Shown: positions 46,881 through 58,957, numbered from the stretch's first letter. The stretch: 64,000 nucleotides of DNA from Isoetes taiwanensis (GCA_021234155.1 JAJEKV010000010.1:11614359-11678358), one strand, 5' to 3'. Notes: a model not told the origin generated them from the letters alone. Numbers and translations are program-made.

Positions 46881-49800
46881 TCAGTTATGTGCAAAAGTGT
46901 GAGGAGTGATGAGAGAGGGATCCAGGACGTCCTCATGTTCATTTATGCCATCGTCATCACCTTCACTTCTTTTTGATCCTTTCGAGGAAGTGCTTGAGTT
47001 ATCTTCCTCATCACTATCACCGCACTTGAAGCAGACGGTGAAGAAGGTATTGTCACCACCTTCTTCATCATCTTCTTCATAATTACAAGTTTTTTTTAAG
47101 CAAATTGATAGTCTTCGCCTGATTGCGTACAAGCGATTGTCGATTTCAATTTAAAATCATAGCACAATATAGTCACGTCATTAAGGTTATTTCGTCCCTA
47201 CAACCCACCTTCTTGGACTTTCTCCCTTTTCCTTGGCTTCTCATTTCTAACTCATATCTACCTTCAAAAGCATTTTCTGAGCGTGTTGCAAGCCAATGAA
47301 TCTTGAGTTTAGTGACTAAGCCTTCCTCCTTGACTGTGTCAAGCACTTTTGCTATCCAGAACGGTCGACCTTTGTCATCCTCCTCAGTCGGAAGAGCAAT
47401 TAGCATACCTTTGGTAATTTTACGTGATATTACCTTGGGGCTCATTCCTGCGTCTTGGTCCGAGGTACATGACTCGGTCCTCCTCGTCTTCTACTTCAGG
47501 TGCAAATGTAGCACTGCTTGGACCTGCTTGGTGCTGGGGTTGATGGAAGGTGTTAGGCCATTGAAATGGTTCTTGCAACTGTCTTAGAGCTATGTTTTGT
47601 ACAACAATTTTCTGTTCGAGAAAGAAATTACTCCACCACATCCGATCTTCTTCTAAGAAGTACTTAAAGCCTGAGGAAATTCCATTTTCAATGGCTTTTA
47701 AGGATGACTCTGGGGTACTTTTCTTCTGCTTGGACTCCTTAGGATTTTTGAGAGGAAGTTGCTCAGCACGTTCTATGAAGGAAGTGTCTGGAATATATTT
47801 AAGGAAGCGTAATCCCTCTGGCGGACTCCAGTCCTTAGTTGTGGTATACTTCTTCCCCTGTAAGAAGCTTTGGCCATCCTTCAAGTAGAACTTGATATGA
47901 TGTTGAAAGGTGAGATCATTCAACTTGTTCTCAGCTTGTTCTCTGTTTGAACGTTGAGAGAAAACAAACTCTCTGAAATCAGCAGTCTCTTTAAGAAGAT
48001 CGACCACTGGAGTAGGAGTGTAAGAATCTTCAATAATTGAACTAAAGAAGGAAGAAAGCCTTCTTCCTTCTAAGGCGCCGTAAAAAATCTTGAACATTTG
48101 GTCAATCTGATCATGAGTGTGGCCTACAAGTAAGAAACCGAGCTTCACTTTTCTAAAGATCCCTAGCTCCACTAACATGGCACAGTACGCAAAGAGTGTT
48201 TGATTCTTGTTCTCCCTTGTAGTATTGTCAAGTTGCAGATAAAGCACTGGTGGTAATTGCTCTTGCTCGCACAGGACCTTGTTAAGAATTGTAATTGTGA
48301 GGTTGGGGTCACCATGCAAGTTTGGATACGTCAAAAAAACTTTGCACCTTAGACTTCCTTTGAAGACCATAGCTCCTACAAGGTGGACCTTAACAAAACA
48401 TTCCTCTGGCACATCTTTAGGAATGTTCAAGAAATGTGGTAGAGTTGTTTTTTTTTTGGTCCATTCCATCAATCACAACAGACATGTATTGCAGTGGACG
48501 TTCAAGAGCTTTTTTTCTATGCTTGGCAAGCTTTCTTCTCTCTGCTGCTTGTTGTTCACGATGTCTGGCAAGGTTTCATTTGCACAATATCTGTAGAAGA
48601 AATCAGGTCAAAGCATTTTCTCTGAAACAAGTGAGAGATTGGAGAACATGAACTTACTTCTTTCGACCTCTGTCTTTGCAGTTTCTCGTTGACTCTTTAA
48701 TTCTGCACACCTCGAGCAAACAGACATTCTATGTTTTCTAGGAATTTTCACAAGACCGAATTCAAGACCACGGTGAAGTGTGAGTAAGAGATGTCTTTGA
48801 AGCTGAGTGCAAGTCTCTTTGTACTCATTAAAACATCTTTTTGGTGATGTTATCAGTTAAAAACGATACATGTTGTTAGGTAGCTTCTCACATGTTTCTC
48901 TAAAATATTTCTCCATCCATGACACAAAGAAGAAGGGCATGCATGGTTACAACTCTTCTTGGTCCACAATGATCATCGATTCTTTGGATTTTTGTCCGAG
49001 TCTTTTGTGTATTCTAGACATTCTTGTGGACCCTAAACGGTGGACAACCATAAAACATTTCCTGCAAACTTCTTGACGGTTAATGTAGTGCAAGAAGGTG
49101 TTATTCTTGGTCCGGTCTTACATGATAAGCTAAGTAGGCATTCAGTGCGCCAATGTCATGGAACTGAAGTTGTCTCTAAGCGCTTCGTAATTTAGCCATG
49201 TTAAGTCTGTTGATGCAACCCAATGAGCAGCATTTAGTTCTCAAAAAGTCTCCTCATTTTGTGTTCATCCATAAGATTTCTTCTTCTTGCAGAGGAGCAA
49301 GCCCTCAAACCAAAATCCACCTTGAATTTCTTTGAAGATTGGCTTGAGAACATGTAATCTCTTTGTTCCTCGTTGGTGTCTTCATCTTCCATGAAACTTC
49401 TACTACTGGGGGTGACTTCCCTCATCGAAAGTGGTGTGCTTGTAGAGGAAAATAGACCACGTGAAGTTGTTCCGAATAGGCGGGGGTACAAGTTGTTAAA
49501 GGGTGGTGATGGCCCATAAGAGGTTGTGGCATCACTGTTCTTGTACCATCTTGAAAAGGAGTTCTTGCAAACATCTCCTTTAGAGCGGACCGAATTCGCA
49601 AATCCATGTGTCACAACCCTTGTTGTGTGAAGAGGAGTGCATAGCCGGAGCTTCGTCCTCATTTGTAGTGAAGTCCCGTGAGAGAAATTGTAGTGAATCT
49701 CACAGTCTTCAGGTTTTCTGTGGTTCCTTGTATGTTTGCAACCAAGGGAGGCTTAAACTACAAAAAGGGGGTAGCTTGTTCTTGAGCACCCTTTGTTGTG

Positions 49801-50110
49801 GAGCTTCTGCAGGTCAGGGGATGGAGCAAAGGGTGGTGGCAGCCCGTCCAACTAGTGGTGATTCTTTGGAAGGAGATGCCGGTGTCGCCTACGTGACTTG
49901 GTGGACGGTTGGAAGGGTGGTGGAAGTCCATTACGTCTTTGGACTTCGGTGTGTCTTCGAGAAGCAAGAACGATGAAGCAGAGGTAGGAGTCCGAGAATT
50001 CCGGTCTTCGGGAGAAAGCGGCGTTGGTCCCAAAGCGTGTCCTCGAGAACGGGACGAGCTTGAGACAACAAAAGGTGGTGGAAGTTTGTTTGACGGCGGT
50101 TTGTCATCTT
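46881..50110 (-). CDS. DUF7869 domain protein, putative transposase of the element
   Basis: The N-terminal part (about 50110-49234) is Ser/Pro-rich and disordered-looking. Next come INRQEVCRKCFMVVHRLG near 49030-49085 and HRMSVCSRCAELKSQRE near 48680-48735 (Cys pairs, zinc-ribbon-like). A 67-bp GTAAGT...CTACAG intron is at 48591-48657. The long core frame 47420-48472 encodes NIPKDVPEECFVKVHLVGAM, QLDNTTRENKNQTLFAY and VGHTHDQIDQMFKIFY, the DUF7869 hallmark. After a one-base shift near 47435, a C-terminal stretch (GRPFWIAKVLDTVKEEG, KIHWLA) resembles the small chromo/BAH-like tail of this family, and an acidic tail follows (46881-47132). D and H/D residues of the hallmark could form an RNase H-like DDE site; that role is inference. 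No full start codon is fixed. Confidence 0.8.
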
Positions 50111-50457
50111 AAGAACTGCAAAATAGTGTAGAGTTTAGATAATGTTTTCATCGCAGAGCTTTTCTTATTCCGAATACAAGCCCGCCTACTAAAAAGTAGA
50201 ACTTCCCGCAACAATTAAGCGAAAGGCAAACTAAAAGCTATTCGAATACACTAGAAGGATAGTAAGGTTAAACGTATTCCACTTCACATAGAAAAAGAGC
50301 AAGACGGAATGGACACCTTTAAAAGGAAATTTTGGCGCCTTGATTTATGTATTCCGTCCTCGAGCTGAAGTCGCCAAAGCGCTTTCTCAATATAATATTG
50401 ACTGTATTCGATACTCATAGAAAACATGGAGAGGTGGTAAGAAAGTACAAGGTACAA
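50111..50457. promoter_or_regulatory. Divergent intergenic region, left part
   Basis: Lies between the 5' ends of the two divergent element genes. Scattered TATTCGAATAC and TATTCC half sites at 50168, 50240, 50273 and 50402. No TATA box assigned with confidence. Confidence 0.4.
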
Positions 50458-50722
50458 TCATTTGTGTGTCCGTTTCATTAGGAATACATTCGCCTTTCGA
50501 AGGGCGAAAGTGTATTCCGAATACGTTAATATTCCCTCGGCGAGAACACACTTTCTTTTTCGAGGGAGGGAAAGTGTATTCCGAATTTTCGTATTCCTAA
50601 TACACTTCGCTTGAGGAAAGAAGGAAAGTGTATTCGAATACACTTCGCCTTGAGGAATATGTAGCCCTAATACACGTTAAGCCTTCCCTCAAAGGCGAAA
50701 AGTGTATTCCGAATACACATTT
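50458..50722. repeat. Array of GTGTATTCCGAATACAC palindromes in the divergent promoter region
   Basis: Best copies: 50510-50524, 50628-50643 (perfect, without central base) and 50702-50718 (perfect 8+1+8). Degraded ones are at 50480, 50574 and 50600. Spacers carry a second inverted sequence (TTCGCCTTTCGAAGGGCGAA at 50489-50508), so the whole array can fold into successive hairpins of about 60-70 bp. Confidence 0.8.
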
Positions 50723-50939
50723 GTGTTTTTTTGTTTTGTAAGTTTGTTTTTCCTTGATTTTTGTAGTGACTTTAGTTGTTTTTTTCGCTTTTAAAACTTG
50801 TTTAGACCTGTTTTTTGTCAAGATTGCAGTGTTGTTTTGGCATTTTTGGTCCTCTTTTTGCCTTGTTTTTTCCTTTTAAAGACATTTTGTATTCGGAATA
50901 GTTTTTTGCCAATCGCTTTCTCTAACAAGATCGTGTTTT

Positions 50940-53900
50940 ACACAATTTATTTGGTAATGCACAAGAAGGCAGAAGAAACAACACAAGAGGACCGTTAAAA
51001 TCCCAACGTAAAACCGCGACCCACGAGAGAAGGGTTGAGGAGACACATGCTACCGCCATCTACTTAAAAACTTTCAAACTCAATGGTTTTTACAAGGGGT
51101 ACTTCGAAAGTACAAAGACACTTACTTTCCTACATGTCCGCAATGGTCTTTGGAGCAAAAGGTACGATGAGAGGGAATTTGTTTGCATGGGCACCATCCA
51201 GTCCGGAGTGAAGTAGCCGGGGAGTCCGCCGGTGAGGGAGATTGTCTTTTCAGACATCCCAAGGCTTTATTCATGTTGATGAATCCTATTTTAGAGTGGT
51301 GAAAGTAAATCCTCGCCCTCTTTACAAGTATGTTGCTCACTACATCAAGAAGAGGTCGCCGCCATCATCAACTATGTTCGCTAATAACGAGTTTAAGACT
51401 TCCCTACAAATGAGTCCGGGAGCCCGAGGAAGAGGATGAGCAAGGAAGCCCGGAAGTTCCTCATCACAATGCAGGAGTCCATCCGCGAGTTCCGGCGAAA
51501 GGCCACCGTCACCACCACCAAAGAAGCGGCCAAGGGACACAATTGCTGCTAAAGAGCCTAAAAAAAAGCAGACGGCCTTAATTGCTGCAGAGGATATTTC
51601 CGAGGAACCTAAGAAGAAGAAGGGGAAGGGTAAAGCACCGGTGTTGCTATAAAAGAAAAAAAAGTTGACAAGACAGCTGAAAAGATGGAAGAGATTAACC
51701 TGCACAAGTTTGTGCAAGGTGTAATTTATTTATGATCACTTCAATGAAGCTTCCACCAAAAATGAAGCTGGTGAAAGGCCACTTCAGGTTCGAAAATTTA
51801 TGCCGATCACTTAAGGAACCTGAAAAGACAGAATAAGGAGCAATCCAAATGCTCACGCGGGCCAATTGTTGTCCTTGTTGGAGGGAAGAGTGCAAAACCC
51901 CCGGGACTATGATAGAGAAAACGCTGGTAGAGACCTACACTCACTACGCCTTGGGAGGCAATCACGCCTTTAAGGCAAGAAGGCAACTTTATAAAGAGAA
52001 GAAGAACCCGAGGTACCTCTCCGTCCCCGCGCTATTTCATCGTGGTCTTCACCGATGAAGAAGCGAAAATCGCTACTTAACACCCACAATGCCGACGACA
52101 ACGAATATAAACTAAAGATGAGCTTAGGTCGACAAGATCCGGTTCATGCATGTGGAGTACGTAATATTCAAGGAAAAGTATGGGTGAGGACTCAAGAAGC
52201 CAACATTTTTTTTGGAGCTTAAGGAGGCTTGTGCTATTGAATGTTGCTTAAAAATATGACGAGGCCAACAAAAGGCGCTCTCATTGGCTGTCATGACAAT
52301 TGGTTCCGATTAGCTTTTAGAGATGGCAAGGTAAGCACAAAATGTATTCGAATAGCAAATCAACTATTTAACGTGAATCTTCTTGAACAGATTTGGGAAC
52401 TCCGTGACCAGATATTTACAATGTTTGGCGAGGGAGTTAAAGAGCAAGGGAAAGGAGACAAACTAAGAAAAAAAATGACGCACGTACCCAAAAAGAAATG
52501 ACCATTACCGCCCTGAGGGAGGAAATGCGGAGCTTCTCACACATTGGAGCTTCTCGGCGACTTCTCCAAAAGTTGTTGATAAGGAGTTTAGCCTAGAAGA
52601 AATGTCAAAGGAATTACACAAGTAAGTTCTCGACACAAACATTAGTTATTGCATGTTAGATTCCCAAAAACATCGGCATTGGCTAGTGTATTCGAAACAC
52701 ATGCCTTTCTTTACGAGGGCAATGTGTATTCCGAATACACATTGCTTGTCTCTAGAAAGGCATTGTGTATTCCTCGAATACACTACATTGCCTTTTGGTG
52801 AAGGAAGGCATGTGTATTCGGAATACACATTGCTCTTCCGAATGTTGGAAGTGTATTCCGAATACACATCGCGTTCCTTTAGAGAAGCAATGTGTTTGTC
52901 CCCAGAGAACTATTTTCGCATATTGTTTCGAGGTAGCATCAAAAGTTAACCGGTTTGTATTCCGAATACAATTAGCTTGACTTGTAAAGATTTTTTTCTT
53001 TTACGTTGCCTTCATTCTTTTCGTTTAAACTCATTGTTTCCTTAACGTGTGCAGCCAAAAACGTCATAACATGTCAAACATGTTTGATGGAGCAACTAAA
53101 CGTCGACACATGGGAAAGGTGCAAGGAACTCTACCCAATTGCCACATCCGACGAGCGCATTGTCCAATATTCACCAAATTTTGAGGGATGGGTAATTACA
53201 CTTAGAATTCCTTCTCTCATAGACAAACGATCTCTTCGCAGGTTGTTGTTTTGTTTTTCTTAGAGCAAAAAGAAAAATAAAGACCTACCAAGAGGGCTTT
53301 ATGAATTTGGTTAGAACAAAGACGGAAGAGAGGTCGTTAGTTGAAAGAAGAACCTTGAGCCGTAACCATCCGATTATGAAAATTACGCATGTTTGATCAA
53401 AACAATTTATATTCAATCATTCATGGTGATTGCACGAATTTGTTGGAACGGTTAAGCCACGGGACTTTACTTTGGTTATTGCTGATCTTCCCTATGGGTT
53501 TAAGCTTAAAGGCCGGCACCGCTCTGACGACCAACCCTTCAAATTTTCAGAGTTTAATGCTTTTATTGAAGGATCAAACAAGATCTCAATGGCCAAACAT
53601 TGGCGTTTAGTTACGTTCCATTCGAGCATGCAATCCGCTTGGTGGAATCCAGCTTTCAAAATCACTTTGGTTCTCCGATTCAGCGGGGATATGAAAAATT
53701 TTGTTTGGTAAGTCTTATTCCTCGAATACAATTACTTTTCTCTTTAATTTTGTTTTAGTGTGTATTCCGTAATAGTATTTCCTTGACTTGTTTTGAAGTG
53801 TTTTCTTGTTTTTGCTAATATCACTTTATATGCTTCACTAGGTACAAAACAAACATCAACTACCATGGTGGAGGACCAAGGTTGCTCAAAGAAGGTAGAG

Positions 53901-54522
53901 TACCTTCATGTAGCTTATTGGAGTTTTGATGGGAAGAGGACCATGGACCACTTTAACACCGGCAAAGATGCCAAATTTTTTTTCAAACGCCCTAGAGTTT
54001 CCAGCAGTCTTACAAAAATTGCAGGACCCAAGTGCACAAGGCAGGATTAGAATCACTACCGTAAAACCACAAAGCTCATCAACCATCTCCCGGACATGTT
54101 TTGGCGCCCGTGAGATTGGGTACTTGATGCTTTCGGCGGTTCCGGGTACTACTATCGCATGTGCACTTAAGAAGGGCCGCAATTGTGTAGCCGTGGATAT
54201 TGATAAGGAGGCCGCGGCATTTTGTGAAGATGAGACCGGCTGCCTTACCTACTTTACTGTGATGAAAATCGAGGAGTTAGGGGCCAAGTCTTCATCCGAT
54301 TATGCTAAACTAACGCCCTCGGAGATACATGCCTCCATTCTCCGCTCACTAGACGATGAGGCAACCTTTGTAGAGCTTAAAGAAGTAGCTTTAGCTACCA
54401 TTCCAGAAGAACAAGGAGGATACAAAACTCAAGTCCCAAGAAAAGGAGCAGATAGAAATCGTATGACGAGATGGCAGAGAGCAAAGAAAAAGAATGAGGA
54501 GGACTATGATGTAGATCTTTGA
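50940..54522 (+). CDS. ParB/sulfiredoxin-like plus beta-class amino-methyltransferase, element gene
   Basis: 5' exons: YLKTFKLNGFYKGYFES near 51059-51110 and YDEREFVCMGTIQSGVK near 51163-51213, then a Lys-rich linker. The ParB-like part has GPIVVLVGGKSAK near 51861-51900 and HYALGGNHAFKARRQLYKE near 51934-51990. Three introns with GT/AG borders follow: 52331-52390, 52622-53054 and 53708-53841. Methyltransferase motif IV is TLVIADLPYGFKL (ADLPYGF at 53481-53501). Motif I is LDAFGGSG plus TTIACALKKGRNC, split by one base at about 54145, followed by VAVDID. IV before I is the beta-class order of N4-cytosine/N6-adenine DNA methyltransferases. Stop TGA at 54520-54522. Frameshifts at about 51230, 53900 and 54145 may be errors. 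The start codon is not fixed. Likely role: modification of element or host DNA (inference). Confidence 0.75.
52686..52976. repeat. Array of GTGTATTCCGAATACAC palindromes inside the 433-bp intron
   Basis: Perfect 17-mers at 52724-52740, 52812-52828 (centre G) and 52851-52867; the first is the core of a 27-bp perfect palindrome (52719-52745). Partial copies at 52687, 52768 and 52958. Spacing is about 40-45 bp or multiples. All are within the intron 52622-53054. Confidence 0.85.
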
Positions 54523-54832
54523 CTCTTGATATTAAAATTATCATTATTTATTACAATGAATCTTCAATATTGATGTACAACAATTTATTGAAAAAACATA
54601 GTACTTTTTTTTTCCTTTCTATTCCGGTGCTTTGTTTTTGTAATGCTTTCAGTCTCTTCAAGTCTATGCCTAAATTTTGCTACTTTTATGATTTGTGTTT
54701 CCTAAGTACAAAGTTTTCGTCTAATAATGGGCCAAAATGGCATGAAAAAAAATGCAAACCTCTAGAAATTCTTAACAACTATCAAAAAAGGCTTATTTTA
54801 GAAACTTCGTGTTTTTTTAAAGGGAATCTTTG

Positions 54833-54860
54833 AAACGGGAGTGATGCAACACTCCCGTTT
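54833..54860. repeat. Right-end hairpin, 11-bp perfect stem
   Basis: AAACGGGAGTG (54833-54843), loop ATGCAA, CACTCCCGTTT (54850-54860). The outer arm is also part of the terminal inverted repeat, so the right end carries a second inverted copy of its own tip. No equivalent hairpin is seen at the left end. Confidence 0.8.
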
Positions 54861-54875
54861 AATTTGCAATCGTGT
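54852..54875 (-). repeat. Right terminal inverted repeat
   Basis: Pairs with 46488-46511; followed by TCACAA at 54876-54881. Confidence 0.85.
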
Positions 54876-54881
54876 TCACAA

Positions 54882-55855
54882 CAAAAGCCCTTTTTTCGTG
54901 CATGTGGTGCATAATGGTCAACAACCAATGGCTCATAACAAAAGCCCTCTTTTTGTGGCCTTGAAGGGCGCATGTAGTGCAGTTTCCCCGCCGGCAACAC
55001 ATTTCTTATCATAACTTTTGATCCAGAGCTCTGTTTGAGATGATTTTTATTGCGTTGGAAAGCTCTCTCCGAGATCTTTTTGATGGTGTATGATATGGAT
55101 ATGTTTGGTTAAGTTATATATGCTAAAACAGCAATTTCTCATATGGTTTGGTAGGTTTTCACATCCTACCGGTTTTTAGACTTGATTGCGCTTATTGGAT
55201 ATCCTTTTTATGGCTCATTGCGAATGAAGCTTGCAAAAATTACCATGCATTTTTAGATTTTGCTTATTATTAAGCAAATTCCACGGCTTCTAGATCCTTG
55301 TGCTAACAATGCAAAAGTTTCCACTTTGGTTTCTCACCACAAGAATCCATGGAGGGCAAAGGCCAATAAGGGGCTCAAAAGTTTTTCTAGTTTTTTTCTG
55401 GGTTTGAATTCTAAAATTTTGTCACATGGGAGACGTCCTAAGGCTTGAGGTATGTTCCCAAATTTTTTTTTTGCAACACAAACCATTAACATCCAACATA
55501 TAAAAATTAAACCCCCAACACTTTTGAACAACCATTGACATTAACAACCAACACATAACTACCATTGACATTAATTAACACAACCATTGGGTCCAACACA
55601 TTTAAATTAAAATCCCCTTAAACCCCCTTTGGTTTGGATGCATATTCCATCGGAAAATTGTGAACATTCTAATACGGCGAGAGCCCTCATAATTGTATTT
55701 TCTAATGCACAAAATCAACACCATATAGTATTCCGCTTGAAATCTTATAGTATTTTGCAAATCTTGTTATACAAAGATAGCAAATTTTGTACTTGCATAC
55801 CCCACAAGCGAGGAACTTTACGCAATGGTGTAGATTAAGGAATAAGGGTGTCGAA
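54882..55855. other. 3' flank of the element (M5), no gene
   Basis: Minisatellite remainder to about 54960, then AT-rich sequence and the AACACATAAC-type short tandem repeats at about 55478-55600, as in M1 and M2. Confidence 0.6.
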
Positions 55856-57799
55856 AACATTGAATCCCTTTGATGCCCTCCACCAATTATGACCAACCCC
55901 AAGAAACTACACATTCTCATTAACCCTTCCTTCATAGTTTCATGGGGTTGATAAGATACACCTAAAGAACATCAAAGAATTCAAAATTCACAACATCATA
56001 GGAGATGTTATGATATATTCTTTTTTTTACTATCCTTATTATACATACCTTTTGATAATTTAAGACCTATAAAATTATAGCATCTTTGTATAAAGGTGCG
56101 TACATACCTTTTAGGCGTTCTTTTGGCCACGCCACAAATGTGCCCACGCTCTCCCGATTGTGTTGCCACGGGATGTCTTCTTGGAAGATTTTTCATGCTT
56201 TCATAGTTGCAATTTATAATGCTCACTTTACGTATTTAGCTTTTTCAAGAGGGACGCCATGGCACTTAGATTCGTGGTCCGGGTCTTGATTTTATATAAT
56301 CCAAAGTCGACGCTTCAAGCATACCGTTAATAGATAGCATTCTTCTCCAGCATGACCATAATTGAAAATATTAAAAGAATGATTTCACATGAGCAGGTCT
56401 AGAAAGAATATAATATGTTTCAAGAACGGTCTTCAAATCCTACTCACCATAGTTCGCCGACATGATAGCTAATAGTCGACTCGACATCCTTGAGGAGGCG
56501 ATCGCTAAGTCGAGGCTACGGGCTGATCACCGAGGAGGCGTCAAGTTGATCAGGCAAGGAGGTGCCCAACCAGGAAGATTTCAATAAGTCGATCGCGGTT
56601 TCTTGAAAAAATTAGGTGGCGAAATGAATACGCTCCACAAATAATGCCACATAGGCGTTTCTTGAAAATAATAAAAATAAATATTCGTGGATGTGATTTT
56701 AATAAGAAAATTAAGTTTTTAATTGAAATGAGCATTTGGATAAGCGGTTAATATAGGTTCAGATAAATTGTAATTTAAAATCGGATAAATGTTCAATTGT
56801 TCGGATAATGCACCCTCAAACATAAATTTGAAGTTGCGTCCCATAACATTGCATTCGAACATTGCAGCGATATGGTGTCCGGAGGATTGGCGCAATGAGA
56901 GGTAGAGGCGAGGGAGAGGCGAGGGGAGAGTCACGACGGGCCAACACTCGAGGAAGTTCCTGAACAGTCGAGAAAAGACTGTGAAGGTGTATTTACTATT
57001 TCTTCTCGATTTCTAAAAATTTTTACGTGTTATTTTTAAGTTTTGTCAAAAAATTGTCTTTTTATCATTTTTCTTTTTCCTTTTGTTATTTCTATTTTTT
57101 ATATTGTTTCGTGTCATTTCTATCGCTTTTACTACCTTGTTTTGTATGTTTTTGTTCTAATCTTCTTCTCTACTCTGTGTTTTTGTTTTTGTTTTATAAT
57201 CTTTCTCCTCGTATTCTCGGTTAAGTATATTGTAGACCCATTTTAATTAGAGTTTCTTGCACTTGTTTGTTTAATAGGAATTTTCGTATTCTCCAGTTCT
57301 TTTCGAAAGTCTTTTTCTAGCCTAGTATGTCTTTTGTAATATAGAGCGCCTGTAGGGCTCTCTTGCATACTTGATTTACTTCGAAAGCACGGCCTCTGTA
57401 GGGCTTGTTGGGATCAAACATCAAGGAGGTAATGGAACATGGACTCGGTTATGCCCCATGTCAGACATTAACCTCAATTTGTACTTGTGATTATGTATAT
57501 AATCTTATGAAATATGTCAAAGCATCCTTATTGCTACTAAGGTTTTTTTTTGTGATGCAAACATGGGGTTTTTAATCCCGGTAGTAATATCGCTTTGCTC
57601 TCTCTCTTTGTACTTGGGTCCCATTTAATTTTGGGTCTCCGTGGACGATAAAATCATATTCTATTCTATTCTATTCTAAAAACATGCGATTTATAATATA
57701 TGACGTCATGAACCCCCGATTGTTTTGGTCATCTCTTGCTACTTTTCTTGTATACCATGCTTGTTTTCCGTAGTAAGGCTTCTATCAAAAGCTTAAGAG
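55856..57799. other. N5 block upstream region, no recognised gene
   Basis: Fifth N upstream copy, with the poly-pyrimidine tract at about 57040-57210 and the ATTCT-tailed insertion. Confidence 0.5.
57364..57677. mobile_element. About 314-bp insertion with ATTCT tail (N5 copy)
   Basis: Same insertion and position as at 3986-4287 and 18650-18952. Confidence 0.5.
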
Positions 57800-58957
57800 T
57801 GATTTCATTACTCACCATATGATTGTAACTTTCGGGATCCTCTAAAAATGTGAAAAGAAAAGCAAAGTTCACAGGTCAAGGGACATCGGCATCGAAAAAC
57901 CAAGAACGGAGGAAAATGTATCTTGTTGCAGATTTGGCACGTTGTAGACCATGGACGATACGACCGAATAATAAAGGCTCGGGTAGAGCCTCCGTGTCCG
58001 TAAGAAGATTTACCGTGAGGGCTCGAATGGTATGTGGAGATCTTCAAGACTAGCTTATAAAGACAGATGTTATGTTCATGTCTAGATTTAAGGAAACAGA
58101 TCAAATGAAGAAACAAGGTATTTCGATCACATGTGAAGAATGGGCGATTCATCCGTTTAGAAATTTGAAGCGGTCGAAAAATAAAAAGTATTGAAGAAGT
58201 TAAATTATCCAAAGGTTCCTTTAAAGAGACAAAACCCTAAGAACGGATGAGGCCGCAGATAACCTCTTCAAATTTGGCTGGTGTGGTGAACCATTGACAA
58301 AAAAATATATGTGAAGGTCTCACCGTGAGAAGAGCAATCAAGACAAGTTTTGATTTAAGAACTAGTGTGTACCTACAAGCTTTAAAAGAGAAGGAAGATG
58401 CAAGTTCTAGAGGCAGGAAACACCCGGACGTTCTAATGACATGATATGACTAGTGATGACGATAAGGCGAGCAGGCGTTAGAGGCCATGAGCAAACTCAA
58501 GAAGTATGGACAAGTATCCACTTGGGCCTTAACTTCATGCATCCAAGTCCATGTCGACGGGCTTTTCAAATCCACGTAAAGGCTATGTTTGTCGCCAGAA
58601 GATATCGACAAGCAAAGACGCAATGGAAATAGTCAACAAAGATGATAGAAAAGAGGTTCAGGGTGCCAATGCCCGCAGATGTGGTGCCTTTTGATATGAA
58701 GACGAAAAAAGGTGTTGATATGGAATAAACTTGAAGATTTAATTGGCAACCGGATATTCACTTCATGATAATAGATGGCCAACATTCAAGACTTTAAAAG
58801 AAGGTTTTGATCATCAAGCACAAAAACTGGAAATCGGTTATTCTATAGACTATACCAAAGCAAAATTGCGGTTCCTCAGTGGCTCAACAACAGCAGCAGA
58901 ATTAGCCGAAATCAGCGCGCTACTGAATGACATGGGAAAGACATTCCTATACAAAAG
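57800..58957 (+). pseudogene. ParB/sulfiredoxin-like coding segment, lineage 2 (copy N5)
   Basis: FMIIDGQH core at 58758-58784 and exon border at 58957 (AAAAG/GTATTT). Followed by degraded CGCGCC-type palindromes at about 59040-59115 and a P block, as in N1 and N3. Many indels. Confidence 0.45.

Larger units (their letters stand above)
46482..54881. mobile_element. 8.39-kb TIR transposon with DUF7869 and ParB-methyltransferase genes
   Basis: The element proper is 46488-54875. The left end starts ACAAGATTGC and runs to ATTAAACGGGAG. The reverse complement of the right end starts ACACGATTGC and runs to the same ATTAAACGGGAG; 21 of 24 bases match. TCACAA flanks both sides (46482-46487 and 54876-54881). 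Removing the element plus one TCACAA restores an uninterrupted minisatellite unit (GGCTCACAACAAAAGCCC). The similarity extends inward in patches (AAAGATTCC about 45-60 bp in). Content: a minus-strand DUF7869 gene and a plus-strand ParB-methyltransferase gene, divergent from a palindrome-rich centre. The boundary is ambiguous by one A, so the target duplication could be counted as 4-6 bp. Confidence 0.85.

Noticed and set aside
50458-50722. CRISPR array
   Set aside because: The repeated unit is a palindrome with degenerate, self-complementary spacers; eukaryotic context with introns; no cas genes.
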